From: Marivivens aquimaris
GTDB lineage: Bacteria; Pseudomonadota; Alphaproteobacteria; Rhodobacterales; Rhodobacteraceae
NCBI RefSeq assembly: GCF_015220045.1
Contig: NZ_JADBGB010000001.1
Span: 2,248,501-2,312,500, forward strand
Direction: 5' to 3'
DNA length: 64,000 nucleotides
Part shown: piece after piece, positions 36,534-46,311 of the stretch
How positions within the stretch are numbered: the first letter of the stretch is position 1
Layout of the letters: every line of letters begins with the position of its first letter
The notes under the pieces: generated by a model
What the model saw: the letters and a program-made list of their open reading frames with translations, nothing else
What the model was told of the DNA's origin: nothing
Databases searched by the model: none
Position numbers and translations under genes: made by a program

Positions 36534-37913
36534 ATGCTGAGAAACGACCAACTCGACCAATGGGATCGCGAGAATTTCTTTCACCCGTCGACCCATCTTG
36601 CGCAGCACGCGCGCGGCGAAAGCCCGAACCGCGTCATCAAGACCGCATCGGGCGTGTTCATCGAAGACCGCGACGGCAATAAACTTCTGGACGCTTTCGC
36701 GGGCCTTTATTGCGTGAACGTCGGCTATGGCCGCCCCGAGATCGCTGATGCGATTGCAGCTCAGGCCAAGGAACTGGCGTACTACCACGCCTATGTCGGC
36801 CACGGCACTGAAGCGTCGATCACCCTGTCCAAGATGGTTCTGGACCGCGCGCCCAAGAACATGAGCAAGGTCTACTTCGGCCTTGGCGGATCGGATGCGA
36901 ACGAGACCAACGTCAAACTGGTATGGTACTACAACAACATCCTCGGCCGTCCGCAGAAGAAGAAAATCATCTCGCGTTGGCGCGGCTACCACGGCTCGGG
37001 CCTCGTGACCGGTTCGCTGACCGGCCTTGAGTTGTTCCACAAGAAATTCGACCTGCCCATCGAGCAGGTGATCCACACCGAAGCGCCCTATTATTTCCGC
37101 CGCCAGAACCTCGACCAGACCGAAGAGCAGTTCGTGGCCCATTGCGCTGCCGAACTGGAAGCGCTGATCGAACGCGAAGGCGCGGATACCATCGCGGCCT
37201 TCATCGGTGAGCCCGCCCTCGGCACTGGCGGCATCGTTCCACCGCCCGCTGGCTACTGGGAAGCGATCCAGGCGGTTCTGAAAAAGCACGACATCCTGCT
37301 GATCGCAGACGAGGTCGTCACCGGCTTCGGTCGCCTCGGCACAATGTTCGGCTCTGACCACTACGGCATGGAGCCCGACATCATCACCATCGCCAAGGGT
37401 CTGACCTCGGCCTACGCGCCGCTTTCGGGTTCGATCCTGTCGGACAAGGTCTGGAAAGTGCTGGAGCAAGGCACTGACGAAAACGGCCCCATCGGCCACG
37501 GTTGGACCTACTCCGCCCACCCCATCGGTGCGGCTGCGGGTGTTGCGAACCTCGAACTGCTGGACAAGCTGAACCTGATCGAAAACGCCAAGACCACTGG
37601 CGCTTACCTCAACGAACAGATGAAGGCGGCTCTGAGCGATCATGCGCACGTCGGCGACGTGCGCGGTAAAGGTCTGCTATGCGCAGTCGAGTTCGTCAAA
37701 GACAAGGACAGCCGCACGTTCTTTGATGCCAGCGAAAAGGTCGGCCCGCGTATCTCAGCGACCCTGCTGGAGCAGTCCAAGATCATCGCCCGCGCTATGC
37801 CGCAGGGTGACATCCTCGGCTTTGCTCCGCCGTTCTGCCTGACCCGTTACGAGGTTGACCAGATTGTCGGCGGTGTGGTGCAAGCCGTCGAAACTGTGCT
37901 CGGCAAGGGCTAA
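36534..37913 (+). CDS. doeD: Class III aminotransferase DoeD, diaminobutyrate transaminase
   Basis: 459 residues. In ectoine catabolism DoeD removes the amino group of 2,4-diaminobutyrate to give aspartate semialdehyde. Motifs: GLYCVNVGYGRPEIADAIAA, YFGLGGSDANETNVKLVWYY, ADEVVTGFGRLGTMFGSDHY, and PLP-lysine IITIAKGLTSAYAP. 122 bp after doeX. The next enzyme (aspartate-semialdehyde dehydrogenase, DoeC) and the ectoine transporter are not in the window. The family is broad, so the substrate call depends on the neighbours. Confidence 0.82.
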   Translation: MLRNDQLDQWDRENFFHPSTHLAQHARGESPNRVIKTASGVFIEDRDGNKLLDAFAGLYCVNVGYGRPEIADAIAAQAKELAYYHAYVGHGTEASITLSKMVLDRAPKNMSKVYFGLGGSDANETNVKLVWYYNNILGRPQKKKIISRWRGYHGSGLVTGSLTGLELFHKKFDLPIEQVIHTEAPYYFRRQNLDQTEEQFVAHCAAELEALIEREGADTIAAFIGEPALGTGGIVPPPAGYWEAIQAVLKKHDILLIADEVVTGFGRLGTMFGSDHYGMEPDIITIAKGLTSAYAPLSGSILSDKVWKVLEQGTDENGPIGHGWTYSAHPIGAAAGVANLELLDKLNLIENAKTTGAYLNEQMKAALSDHAHVGDVRGKGLLCAVEFVKDKDSRTFFDASEKVGPRISATLLEQSKIIARAMPQGDILGFAPPFCLTRYEVDQIVGGVVQAVETVLGKG

Positions 37914-37930
37914 GCCCAACGGCCAAAGAA

Positions 37931-37964
37931 AAGCCCCGCTCTTTCTCAAGAGCGGGGCTTTTTG
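37931..37964. terminator. Bidirectional terminator between doeD and the giant surface protein
   Basis: Perfect 13-bp stem AAGCCCCGCTCTT/AAGAGCGGGGCTT with a TCTC loop. A T-rich run follows on the plus strand (ends doeD) and on the minus strand the arm is followed by TTCTTTGG, so it can also end the minus-strand gene. Confidence 0.9.
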
Positions 37965-37975
37965 GTTTTCAGCGA

Positions 37976-40900
37976 TCAGAATGCTGCGGTGTAGGTCAGG
38001 CCCAGATCGACGCTGCTGTTCGCACCGACACCGACGTTGGTTTCGACATCACCGCCGAACATCGGCTGTCCGACATTGACACCGACCGAGTAGTACTGAC
38101 GGCCCTTGGCCCCATCGATATCCAGCTCGAAGCCGACATGATCGCCGGTGACCTCGTTGCGGCTTTCATAGGACAGCTTCGCGCCCATACCGCAGGTGTT
38201 GTCATCCGAACCGATCGCACGTTCGCAGAAGAAGCGCGGCGTGATCGATAGGACAGCCGGATCGTCGAGCAGCAGGTCGGCGACGCGCAGTTCGCCAAAG
38301 AAACGCAGCCCCGAAACCTCGCCCGTCGAGAGCGCACCGCTTTCTTCAAAGCCTGCACGGCTGGCAGTGACCCAAGCCTCACCACCCGGCGACCATGCTG
38401 CGTCGACACCGAAGCGCGGCGCGAGCACGTAGTCGTTCACGTCGAACTCCCCCGACAGCGCGGCACCGGCGAAGAGCGCGTAGTAGTCATACGAGCCTTC
38501 CGCATTGATGGTGCCCTGTGCACGCTCGAAATCGAGGTCGAAGCTGTGACGTCCCGCCGCCGCGCCGAGGTAGTAGTCGGCGAAGAGGTTCGCATCGAGA
38601 CGCGCCGCACCGTAAAGCCCGCCGTTCACGCCGAAGCCCTTGATGCTGCCGGCGGCCGAGCCGCTGATGGTATCGTCCGAGCCATAGATGCCTGCGAACC
38701 AGCCCGACACGCGGTCGTTGGTGACGAAGCGCTCGACACGGTAGTTCAGCTTGAACATGCCCTGCGAGATGCCATCGTCGGTGAGGTAGCTGGTCGCGCC
38801 CGAGAAGATGCGCCAGCCATCGATTGCGCAGTCGCGAACTTCGCTGTTGAAGCTGCCTTCCGCAGTCAGGCCAGCGTCGTCGCCCTGAATGTTCAGGTCA
38901 CGCACAAGGGTCTGGGTGTTGCGGCACGGCTCTTCGGTTGCGAGCAGATCGACTGCAACGAACTCCACACGGCGGTTGAGCAGGCGGCCCTCTTCGGTGG
39001 CGTTGTCCGCAACAGGACGGCTTTCACCGTAACCCGCAGCCGACAGACGCTCCGCAGCAATACCGCGAGCGGTCAGGGCTGCGACGATATTGGCCGCACG
39101 CGACTGGCTGAGACGCTGGTTGTAGTCCGCGTCAGCCTGATCGTCGGTGTGACCCGCCACTTCGAACGCCGCTTCGGGGCACGTCGCCAGAAGCGCAGCG
39201 ATGCGGTTCAGGGTCTCTTCGCTCTCCGGCAGGATGACCGCAGAAGCCGTCGCAAAGCGGATCGGGTTGTCTGCAAGTTCCTTCGCCACATCCGAAGCAC
39301 AGCTGTTGCTGTCACGCTGCTTCAGGCGATCAAGCGCGCCCGCCGCAAAGCCTGCCATTTCCTGACCCTGCTGGGTCATCGTGGCTGACAGATCGTCCTT
39401 CAGGATCTGGACAAGATCGTCCTCGATTTCCAGCAGGAGCGACGGGATCGCGTCGAGCGGAATGTTGTTGTGCACAACGCCGTTCGAAGAGGTCGCAGCC
39501 GATCCGGTGAAGACCATCTCGAACGCCAGATAGTAGGTCGTGTCCATGGCAGCATGCGGGGTTGCGTCAGCAGTGACAGGCACAACGCGTCCGCCGAGGC
39601 CCGCATTGTAGCTGCCCGACTGCGGAACGATGACCGAGGATGTGAACAGGTAGTCCGCCTTCTCGACCTCCAGCGTATAGATGCCGTCACGCGCACGATC
39701 TGACTTCAGGAAGTAGGCGTATTTGCCGTCCGAACCCGTCACGACACCGTTGGCGTCGCCGTGATCGGTGTCGAGCCAGCTATCGGGGACGATACGCGCC
39801 GAAGCGCCCGCCGACGACTGATAGTAGAGCGTCACGGTCGCGCCGCTGAGCGGAGCAAACGTCGACGAGTCGTAGACCACGCCGCTCGGGTCGATCAGGA
39901 ATGCGTCCTGTTCGACTTCGACAGCGCCCGCGCCCACGGTGATACCGAGGATACGGTTACCGCTTTCGGAGTGCGTCGCGCTCGATGCGGTCGGCACGGC
40001 ATCCGAATTCGGGTTCGAGAACTCGATGCCATAGGTCATCGGCGGAAGGCCGACGAACGCATAGTTGCCGTTCGCATCGGTCGTCGTCGACAGACGGGTA
40101 CCGGGGTTCTGCGGATCGTCGACGTAGTCGTAAACACCCGACGAGGTTTCTTCGAGTAGGTATACGATGACGCCCTGCACGCCTGCCTGATACTCGATCA
40201 CGGTGCCGCTGATTTCACCGGGGAAGCCGGTTTCAGTCGGTGCGCCATCACCGTCGTTCGACGTGTTGCCGGAGGTCTTGCTTTCCGCAGTGACTGTCGA
40301 GCCACTCGGCGTTTCCGCAGAAACGATGGCGATATTCTCCACGCCGCCTGCCGCGATATCGCTGGCAGTCAGGGTGTAGTCGGCTGTGTAGGTCCACACA
40401 TCACCGATCTCGAGGATCGCATCGGCGGTATTCGCACCGGTGTCCGACGTTTTCGCAGGTGCCGCATCAAGGCTCAGCGCAGTACCGCCCATGTCGGACA
40501 GGTTGTCGGTGATCGCGATATTCTGAAGCGTCACGTCACCAATGTTCTCGATGGTGATTGTGTAGTGCAGAACGTCACCCGCACGTACGCCGTCATCCAG
40601 CGCGCTGTCGTCGACAGTCTTCTGGATCGCGATGGCGGGTGCCGAAGTGATCGTCGAAACCGTCGGATCAGCTCCCGTATCGCCCGCGCCGGTGTCGCCG
40701 TCGTCGGTCACGTCATCCACGGTCGAGGTGTCCGGAGCAGTGCCCTCAACGGTCGCGGTGTTCGACAGGCCGCCCGCGTCGATGTCGCCTTGGGTGACGA
40801 CGTAGGTCGCGGTGAAGGTCGCCGATGCGCCCGGTGCCAGCGTGGTGCTGTCCGAGGTCGTGAAGTCTCTCGCACCGAAGCCCGAAATCGCGGTTAGCGA

Positions 40901-43900
40901 GGTCGTGCCACGGCTGAGCGTTTCGGCAGAGATGCCGACGCCGGTCAGGGTCACATCGCCAGAGTTCGTCGCGGTGATCGTGTAGGTCAGCGTATCGCCC
41001 AGCGACAGACCAGTGGCTCCGGTGTCGGTAGTGATCGCAACGGTCTTGATGCCGGTGATCGCAGCGGTGCCGCTGACGGTCGAAACGGTCGGATCAGCGC
41101 CCGTATCCCCCGCGCCGGTGTCGCCGTCGTCGGTCACGTCGTCCACGGTCGATCCGCCCAGAGCAGTGCCCTCAACGGTCGCAGTGTTCGACAGGCCGCC
41201 AGCGTCGATGTCGTCCTGAGTGACGACATAGGTCGCGGTGAAGGTTGCCGATGCGCCCGGAGCCAGCGTCGTGCTGTCCGAGGTCGCGAAATCACTCGTC
41301 CCGAAGCCCGAGATGGCGGTCAGCGAGGTCGTACCACGGCTCAGCGTTTCGGCAGAGATGCCAACGCCGGTCAGAGTCACGTCGCCCGAGTTCGTCGCGG
41401 TGATCGTGTAGGTCAGCGTATCACCCAGCGACAGACCAGTGGCCCCGGTGTCATTGGTGATCGCAACGGTCTTGATGCCGGTGATCGCAGCGGTGCCAGC
41501 AACCGTCGAAACGGTTGGATCAGCGCCCGTATCCCCCGAACCGGTGTCGCCGTCGTCGGTCACGTCGTCCACGGTCGATCCGCCCGGAGCAGTCCCCTCA
41601 ACGGTCGCAGTGTTCGACAGGCCGCCCGCGTCGATGTCGTCCTGAGTGACGACGTAGGTCGCGGTGAAGGTAGCCGATGCGCCCGGTGCCAGCGTGGTGC
41701 TGTCCGAGGTCGAGAAATCACTCGCACCAAAGCCCGAAATCGCGGTTAGCGACGTGGTGCCACGGCTCAACGTTTCGGCAGAGATGCCCACGCCGGTCAG
41801 GGTCACATCGCCCGAGTTCGTCGCGGTGATCGTGTAGGTCAGCGTATCGCCCAGCGACAGGCCGGTGGCCCCGATGTCGTTGCTGATCGCAACGGTCTTG
41901 ATGCCCGTGATCGCAGCGGTGCCTGCAACCACCGAAACGGTCGGATCAGCGCCCGTATCGCCCGCCCCAGTGTCGCCGTCGTCGGTCACGTCATCCACGG
42001 TCGAGGCGTCGGGGGCGGTGCCCTCAACGGTCGCGGTGTTCGACAGGCCGCCCGCGTCGATGTCGTCCTGAGTGACAACATAGGTCGCGGTGAAGGTCGC
42101 CGACGCACCCGGAGCCAGCGTGGTGCTGTCCGAGGTCGTGAAGTCAGTCGCACCGAAGCCCGAGATCGCGGTCAGAGAAGTCGTACCACGGCTCAGCGTT
42201 TCGGCCGAGATACCCACGCCGGTTAGGGTTACGTCGCCCGAGTTCGTCGCGATGATCGTGTAGGTCAGCGTATCGCCCAGCGACAGGCCGGTCGCCCCGG
42301 TATCATTGGTGATCGCAACAGTCTTGATGCCGGTGATCGCAGCGGTGCCTTCAAGGCTCACAACGATTGCCGAACCTGCGCCGGAGGTGTTGCCGCCCGC
42401 GGTGCTGCCGGTCGAAATGCCGGTACCGCTCGGCGGCGTGGAGGTGAAGGTTGCGAGGTTCTTGATGCCGACGCCAAGATCAATATCGTTCTGGGTCAGG
42501 GTGTAGTAGCCGCTGTAGGTCCACAGATCGCCGACGGCGAGGATCGCATCGCCAGTGGTGCCGGTATCGGCGGTCAGGGTCGGACCGGAGGTCATCGACA
42601 GCGTAGTCGGTGCGGCTTCGTTCGTTGTCAGGGTGTCGGCCAGCGAAACGCTCGACAGCGTAACGTTGCCCGTGTTCTTGACTGTGATGGTGAAGTAAAC
42701 GCGGTCGCCTACTGAAACGGTGCCGCTGGCATCCTGATCGACGATGTCTGCGTTATTACCCGTCAGATACGTCGCGCCCGTAACGGTCAGATCGGTCACC
42801 TTTTTCACCAGCATTTCCGGCGATTGGGTGAGCGAAGTGACGGTCGGCGAACCGCTCGGTGCGGCGCTGGGCAGAACCGAAGTGTCGGTGTTACCCGCAG
42901 TCGTCGATTCAACGTAGAGCGAGCCATCGGTCACCGAAGCGAGGTTCGACATGCGGCCTGCGTCGATATCGTCCTGCGTCAGAGTGTAGGTGTAGGTGTA
43001 AACCCACTGCTCGTTCGGGTTCATCGTCGAGCCCGATGTCGTGCCGTCATTGTCGGTCGCAGTGCCGAGCAGCGCAGGCGTGGTCGAAGTCGACGCTACG
43101 GTGGTCGCTGTATTGTCCGCAGCCACACGGCTCAGCGTGTCCGAGACCACAACGTTGGTCAGAACAGTGTTGCCGGTGTTGGATACCGTGACGGTGTAGG
43201 TGATCTGGTCGCCGACATCGACGCTGGTGTCATTGGCGCCGCCGACGACTTCGGTATCAAGCGAAGCAGTTTTCGAAATGAAGAGCGACGACAGGCTGGA
43301 GAAAGTCGTCGTGGTGACGCTGCCGGTCGAGGTCGTGTTGCCGGTAGCCGACGACTGGACGGTGATCGGAGTACCGAACGACGAAGTCGCGGATACCTCT
43401 GCGATGTTGTCGACCTGTCCGGTCAGGAGGTCACCGGAATCCAGCGTGTAGGACGCGGTGTAGACCCAAGTTTCGCCCACGCCGATGATATTGTCGCTGC
43501 CAGTATCGCCCGACGCATAGGTGAGCGTCAGGTTCGACGCGCCCGAAGCGGTGATCGTGTCGGTCAGCGACGACGGGGTCGCCATCGCAACATTCCCGGT
43601 GTTCTCGATCGAGATCTGGTAATCGATCACGTCGCCCACATCGACCGAGGTCGCGCCGCCTGCAACGGTCTTGTCGAGCGTTGCAGTCTTGGTGACCGTC
43701 AGCTCGGGGGTTTCATAAACGACCTCAAGCTCGCCGCTCGTGCTGTCGGTCAGAACGTTATAGATCGGAGCGGTCGTGACGACGCTCGCAGTAATATCGT
43801 AGGTGCCGGGCGTGACCGACTGGGCGGGCGATTGGGCGCTGAGGTCGAGCGACCAGGTAACCGCTTCGATGGTGAGCCCGTCAGTCGCGTCGGTGTCACA

Positions 43901-44692
43901 GGTGGTAGATCCGACCTGACCGTCACCCTGAACGGTGTAAGACACATTGGTGTAGCCGGTGCCATCGACAACAACGTCGATACGCTCGGTGCCAGCCGAA
44001 GTGGTGCTCGCGGTGACGATACAGGCTTCACCCGTGATGGTCGGCTGCGAGGTGTAGCTGCCACCGTTCAGCGTCGCGTAGACGGTCTGGCTGTCCGTGG
44101 TGATCGGACCAAACGGACGGCTTGCGCGGACGTCATCGAGATAGTCGTTCAGGTCGGCAAGGTTCACAGGGTCGTTCGACCCCGAGACGCTGGATTGACC
44201 ATCGACAATGCCGAGGTTCGCGAGAGTGGTCGACGTCTTCACCACACCGTAGTTCGACGACCCGACGAGGCTATAGGTACCGCCGCCCGGAATGGTCAGC
44301 GTGATATCCTGATAGGTCGGCTGGCTGCTGTCGGGAGTAAAGCCGAAGATTTGCAGCGCGCCGCCGTCCTTCACCTTCCAGCTCACCGAGCCAGGGATAG
44401 TGAATGTCGTCCCGCCTTGGATCAGTACGAGGTCCACAGGAATGTCGTTGCCCGTCGGCGACTCGAACTGCGAGGTGCTCGAATTCTGCTGGACGAGGCT
44501 GGCCTCGATGCCCAGCGCGGCAAAAGTGCGAATATTCAGCGCCTGACGGTTGGAGCTGCCGATGGTACCGACAAAACCTTCTTTGAAAGGCACTGAGACA
44601 AGTTCGGCAGATGCAACCGTTGCGATTGTGGAAGCAATCAGAACAACAAGCACTCGGAACAGAGAGAAGAGAGTATTAACGACACGGCGCAT
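37976..44692 (-). CDS. Giant surface protein: DUF11-like repeats, OmpA domain, C-terminal beta-barrel
   Basis: 2238 residues from the ATG at 44692, where a signal peptide begins (LFRVLVVLIASTIATVASA); the in-frame extension to 44983 has no such start. Order: N-terminal beta-rich domain (~30-310), about four diverged DUF11-like modules of the type SVDVGDVIDYQISIENTGNV, four near-identical 142-residue modules, one more DUF11-like module, an SdrD/CarboxypepD_reg-like segment (TTTDANGNYAFVGLPPMTYG), an OmpA/MotB peptidoglycan-binding domain (FEVAGHTDDQADADYNQRLS, RRVEFVAVD) and a ~300-residue beta-barrel-like end finishing DLGLTYTAAF with terminal Phe. OmpA before the barrel is unusual. Probably an outer-membrane adhesin or envelope anchor. 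Confidence 0.85.
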   Translation of the reverse strand: MRRVVNTLFSLFRVLVVLIASTIATVASAELVSVPFKEGFVGTIGSSNRQALNIRTFAALGIEASLVQQNSSTSQFESPTGNDIPVDLVLIQGGTTFTIPGSVSWKVKDGGALQIFGFTPDSSQPTYQDITLTIPGGGTYSLVGSSNYGVVKTSTTLANLGIVDGQSSVSGSNDPVNLADLNDYLDDVRASRPFGPITTDSQTVYATLNGGSYTSQPTITGEACIVTASTTSAGTERIDVVVDGTGYTNVSYTVQGDGQVGSTTCDTDATDGLTIEAVTWSLDLSAQSPAQSVTPGTYDITASVVTTAPIYNVLTDSTSGELEVVYETPELTVTKTATLDKTVAGGATSVDVGDVIDYQISIENTGNVAMATPSSLTDTITASGASNLTLTYASGDTGSDNIIGVGETWVYTASYTLDSGDLLTGQVDNIAEVSATSSFGTPITVQSSATGNTTSTGSVTTTTFSSLSSLFISKTASLDTEVVGGANDTSVDVGDQITYTVTVSNTGNTVLTNVVVSDTLSRVAADNTATTVASTSTTPALLGTATDNDGTTSGSTMNPNEQWVYTYTYTLTQDDIDAGRMSNLASVTDGSLYVESTTAGNTDTSVLPSAAPSGSPTVTSLTQSPEMLVKKVTDLTVTGATYLTGNNADIVDQDASGTVSVGDRVYFTITVKNTGNVTLSSVSLADTLTTNEAAPTTLSMTSGPTLTADTGTTGDAILAVGDLWTYSGYYTLTQNDIDLGVGIKNLATFTSTPPSGTGISTGSTAGGNTSGAGSAIVVSLEGTAAITGIKTVAITNDTGATGLSLGDTLTYTIIATNSGDVTLTGVGISAETLSRGTTSLTAISGFGATDFTTSDSTTLAPGASATFTATYVVTQDDIDAGGLSNTATVEGTAPDASTVDDVTDDGDTGAGDTGADPTVSVVAGTAAITGIKTVAISNDIGATGLSLGDTLTYTITATNSGDVTLTGVGISAETLSRGTTSLTAISGFGASDFSTSDSTTLAPGASATFTATYVVTQDDIDAGGLSNTATVEGTAPGGSTVDDVTDDGDTGSGDTGADPTVSTVAGTAAITGIKTVAITNDTGATGLSLGDTLTYTITATNSGDVTLTGVGISAETLSRGTTSLTAISGFGTSDFATSDSTTLAPGASATFTATYVVTQDDIDAGGLSNTATVEGTALGGSTVDDVTDDGDTGAGDTGADPTVSTVSGTAAITGIKTVAITTDTGATGLSLGDTLTYTITATNSGDVTLTGVGISAETLSRGTTSLTAISGFGARDFTTSDSTTLAPGASATFTATYVVTQGDIDAGGLSNTATVEGTAPDTSTVDDVTDDGDTGAGDTGADPTVSTITSAPAIAIQKTVDDSALDDGVRAGDVLHYTITIENIGDVTLQNIAITDNLSDMGGTALSLDAAPAKTSDTGANTADAILEIGDVWTYTADYTLTASDIAAGGVENIAIVSAETPSGSTVTAESKTSGNTSNDGDGAPTETGFPGEISGTVIEYQAGVQGVIVYLLEETSSGVYDYVDDPQNPGTRLSTTTDANGNYAFVGLPPMTYGIEFSNPNSDAVPTASSATHSESGNRILGITVGAGAVEVEQDAFLIDPSGVVYDSSTFAPLSGATVTLYYQSSAGASARIVPDSWLDTDHGDANGVVTGSDGKYAYFLKSDRARDGIYTLEVEKADYLFTSSVIVPQSGSYNAGLGGRVVPVTADATPHAAMDTTYYLAFEMVFTGSAATSSNGVVHNNIPLDAIPSLLLEIEDDLVQILKDDLSATMTQQGQEMAGFAAGALDRLKQRDSNSCASDVAKELADNPIRFATASAVILPESEETLNRIAALLATCPEAAFEVAGHTDDQADADYNQRLSQSRAANIVAALTARGIAAERLSAAGYGESRPVADNATEEGRLLNRRVEFVAVDLLATEEPCRNTQTLVRDLNIQGDDAGLTAEGSFNSEVRDCAIDGWRIFSGATSYLTDDGISQGMFKLNYRVERFVTNDRVSGWFAGIYGSDDTISGSAAGSIKGFGVNGGLYGAARLDANLFADYYLGAAAGRHSFDLDFERAQGTINAEGSYDYYALFAGAALSGEFDVNDYVLAPRFGVDAAWSPGGEAWVTASRAGFEESGALSTGEVSGLRFFGELRVADLLLDDPAVLSITPRFFCERAIGSDDNTCGMGAKLSYESRNEVTGDHVGFELDIDGAKGRQYYSVGVNVGQPMFGGDVETNVGVGANSSVDLGLTYTAAF
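40646..42349 (-). repeat. Four near-identical 426-bp coding repeats in the giant surface protein
   Basis: Units start at 42349, 41923, 41497 and 41071, exactly 426 bp (142 codons) apart. Each runs from GTAAITGIKTVAI through DTLTYTI-ATNSGDVTLTGVG and STTLAPGASATFTATYVVTQ to VDDVTDDGDTGAGDTGADPT. Copies differ at only scattered residues, far less than the flanking DUF11 modules, indicating recent duplication or ongoing homogenisation. Confidence 0.92.
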
Positions 44693-45264
44693 CTGAGTCG
44701 GCCCTTTGGCAAATAGACAATCAGAGCACGAGTTACTCTTCTTGCTGCGTTGCGACATTTGCTCAGATGGGTAGTTTTTGCGGCCTGAAGAACATGGTTG
44801 AAGCATCGGAATACACAGCACTAAAACGGGTAAATTCCGTTGACAGATTTGAAAATGCGAAAATCTACATGTTTCTAAGCCCATGAAATCATGTATCTTC
44901 AATGCAGAAATTGCGGGCTTGCCCAACGGGAGAAGACGAAAGCGTCGACGCCCACGTACCGAAGTGTTCGGATTTTCTGGCAAATTTGCTCGTTAGGTCG
45001 AGGCGCATCGCGCGATCCAGCGTTTTGCCGTGCTTCAAAGGTTTTGCGCCCCCACGCCACTGAGCCTCATCCAACCCACACGCCGCGCGCCTTAAAAACG
45101 TGCACAGCCTATAATTGCACCCCCTCGGCGGTCGCCAACATCCCTACCTGTCTGAGACGTCCGACATACCCGTCGAGATTCATTGCCAGACGCAGTCACT
45201 TCGGATTGAGTTCGAGAACCGGCACAGCTGTGTCTGGAAATCATTGCGGTGGGAGAGTGCGTTC
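44693..45264. promoter_or_regulatory. 572-bp divergent non-coding region
   Basis: Separates the giant surface-protein gene from the lyase operon. Open frames here (for example on the plus strand from 44891) have Cys/Arg/Thr-rich composition and no domain pattern, so I see no gene. The part at 44760-44900 is AT-rich. A TTGACA at 44840-44845 faces the lyase operon, but the hexamer 17 bp on (ATCTAC) is a poor -10. No strong repeat or hairpin was found. Confidence 0.4.
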
Positions 45265-46311
45265 ATGTTGAAGCAATTGGAGAACCCTTGGCGCGGGAAG
45301 GGCATTGAGGGGCTGACCGCTTTTCCACATTCGGACGCTTCCGCCGTTACGCAGCTGCTGTCGCAGTGCCCTGCTCATAGTGAAACGCCACTGCTGGAAC
45401 TGGATGACCTCGCCAAACATGTAGGCGTGGCTCGGATTTACGCCAAAGATGAACGCGGCCGGATGGGCCTTGGTAGCTTTAAGGCGCTGGGTGCATCGCA
45501 CGCCATCGCCCGCTGCGCGTCTCGAAAGGTGAGCGGCGAAGACTGGGGGACTGCGCTTTCGGGTCATACCTTCGTCACCGCAAGCGCCGGGAACCACGGC
45601 ATGTCAGTCGCCGCAGGTGCACGCGTGTTCGGCGCGAAAGCGGTTATCTACCTGTCCGAAGCCGCCCCACAGAGCTTTATCGAACGCCTGAAAACATTCG
45701 GCGCCGAGCCGGTCCGCGAAGGTGCGACTTACGAAGATAGCATGGCAACTGCCGAAAAGGCTTCGGTCGACAACGGATGGACCTTGTTGTCGGACTCCTC
45801 TTGGCCTGGCTACACCGACTGGCCCTACCGCGTGATGGAAGGCTACCTTGCTATGGCTGAGGAGGCGTCGCGCCAGATCCCCGAGCCGCCCACTCATATC
45901 CTGTTGCAGGCGGGTGTCGGAGGTCTCGCCGCTGCTGTCGCGGCCCACGCCCGCGCCACATGGGGCGATGCACCAGAGATCATCGTTGTCGAACCCGACG
46001 CCGCCCCTGCCCTGATCGACAGCATCGCCGCAGGCAAGGTCGTCGACACCGAGGGCCCCGTTTCCAGTATGGGCCGCCTCGATTGCAAGACGCCGTCCAT
46101 GATCGCACTAGCCGGCTTAGCCCGCGACGCGAACCGCTTCGTGACTGTGGGCGAGGACGAAGTTGCCGCTGCCATCGCGCAATTGGCTGGAATGGGTGCC
46201 GAGACCTCCCCGTCAGGCGGCGCGGGGCTGTCTGCTTTGCTCTGCGGTCTTGAACTGCCAAGCGACGCCCGCGTTCTGTCATTCATCTCCGAAGGACCCG
46301 TCGATGAGTGA
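45265..46311 (+). CDS. PLP-dependent lyase of the diaminopropionate ammonia-lyase / threonine dehydratase type
   Basis: 348 residues from the ATG at 45265 (GGGAG upstream). Fold-type II PLP enzyme: the Schiff-base Lys lies in RMGLGSFKALGASHAIARC, substrate loop TASAGNHGMSVAAGARVFGA, glycine-rich phosphate loop LLQAGVGGLAAAVAAHAR. The arrangement KDERGRMGLGSFKALG is that of diaminopropionate ammonia-lyase (about 400 residues), but this protein is ~50 residues shorter. EutB of ectoine clusters is the related alternative. First gene of a three-gene coupled operon (8-bp overlap with the next). Confidence 0.75.
   Translation: MLKQLENPWRGKGIEGLTAFPHSDASAVTQLLSQCPAHSETPLLELDDLAKHVGVARIYAKDERGRMGLGSFKALGASHAIARCASRKVSGEDWGTALSGHTFVTASAGNHGMSVAAGARVFGAKAVIYLSEAAPQSFIERLKTFGAEPVREGATYEDSMATAEKASVDNGWTLLSDSSWPGYTDWPYRVMEGYLAMAEEASRQIPEPPTHILLQAGVGGLAAAVAAHARATWGDAPEIIVVEPDAAPALIDSIAAGKVVDTEGPVSSMGRLDCKTPSMIALAGLARDANRFVTVGEDEVAAAIAQLAGMGAETSPSGGAGLSALLCGLELPSDARVLSFISEGPVDE

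Noticed and set aside
40646..42349. CRISPR-like or satellite repeat array
   Set aside because: The repeat is 426 bp, in frame, and encodes a protein module within one long gene; there are no spacers.
44891..45271. Possible small gene upstream of the lyase operon
   Set aside because: Composition is Cys/Arg/Thr-rich with no ribosome-binding site or domain pattern, and it runs into the start of the real gene at 45265.
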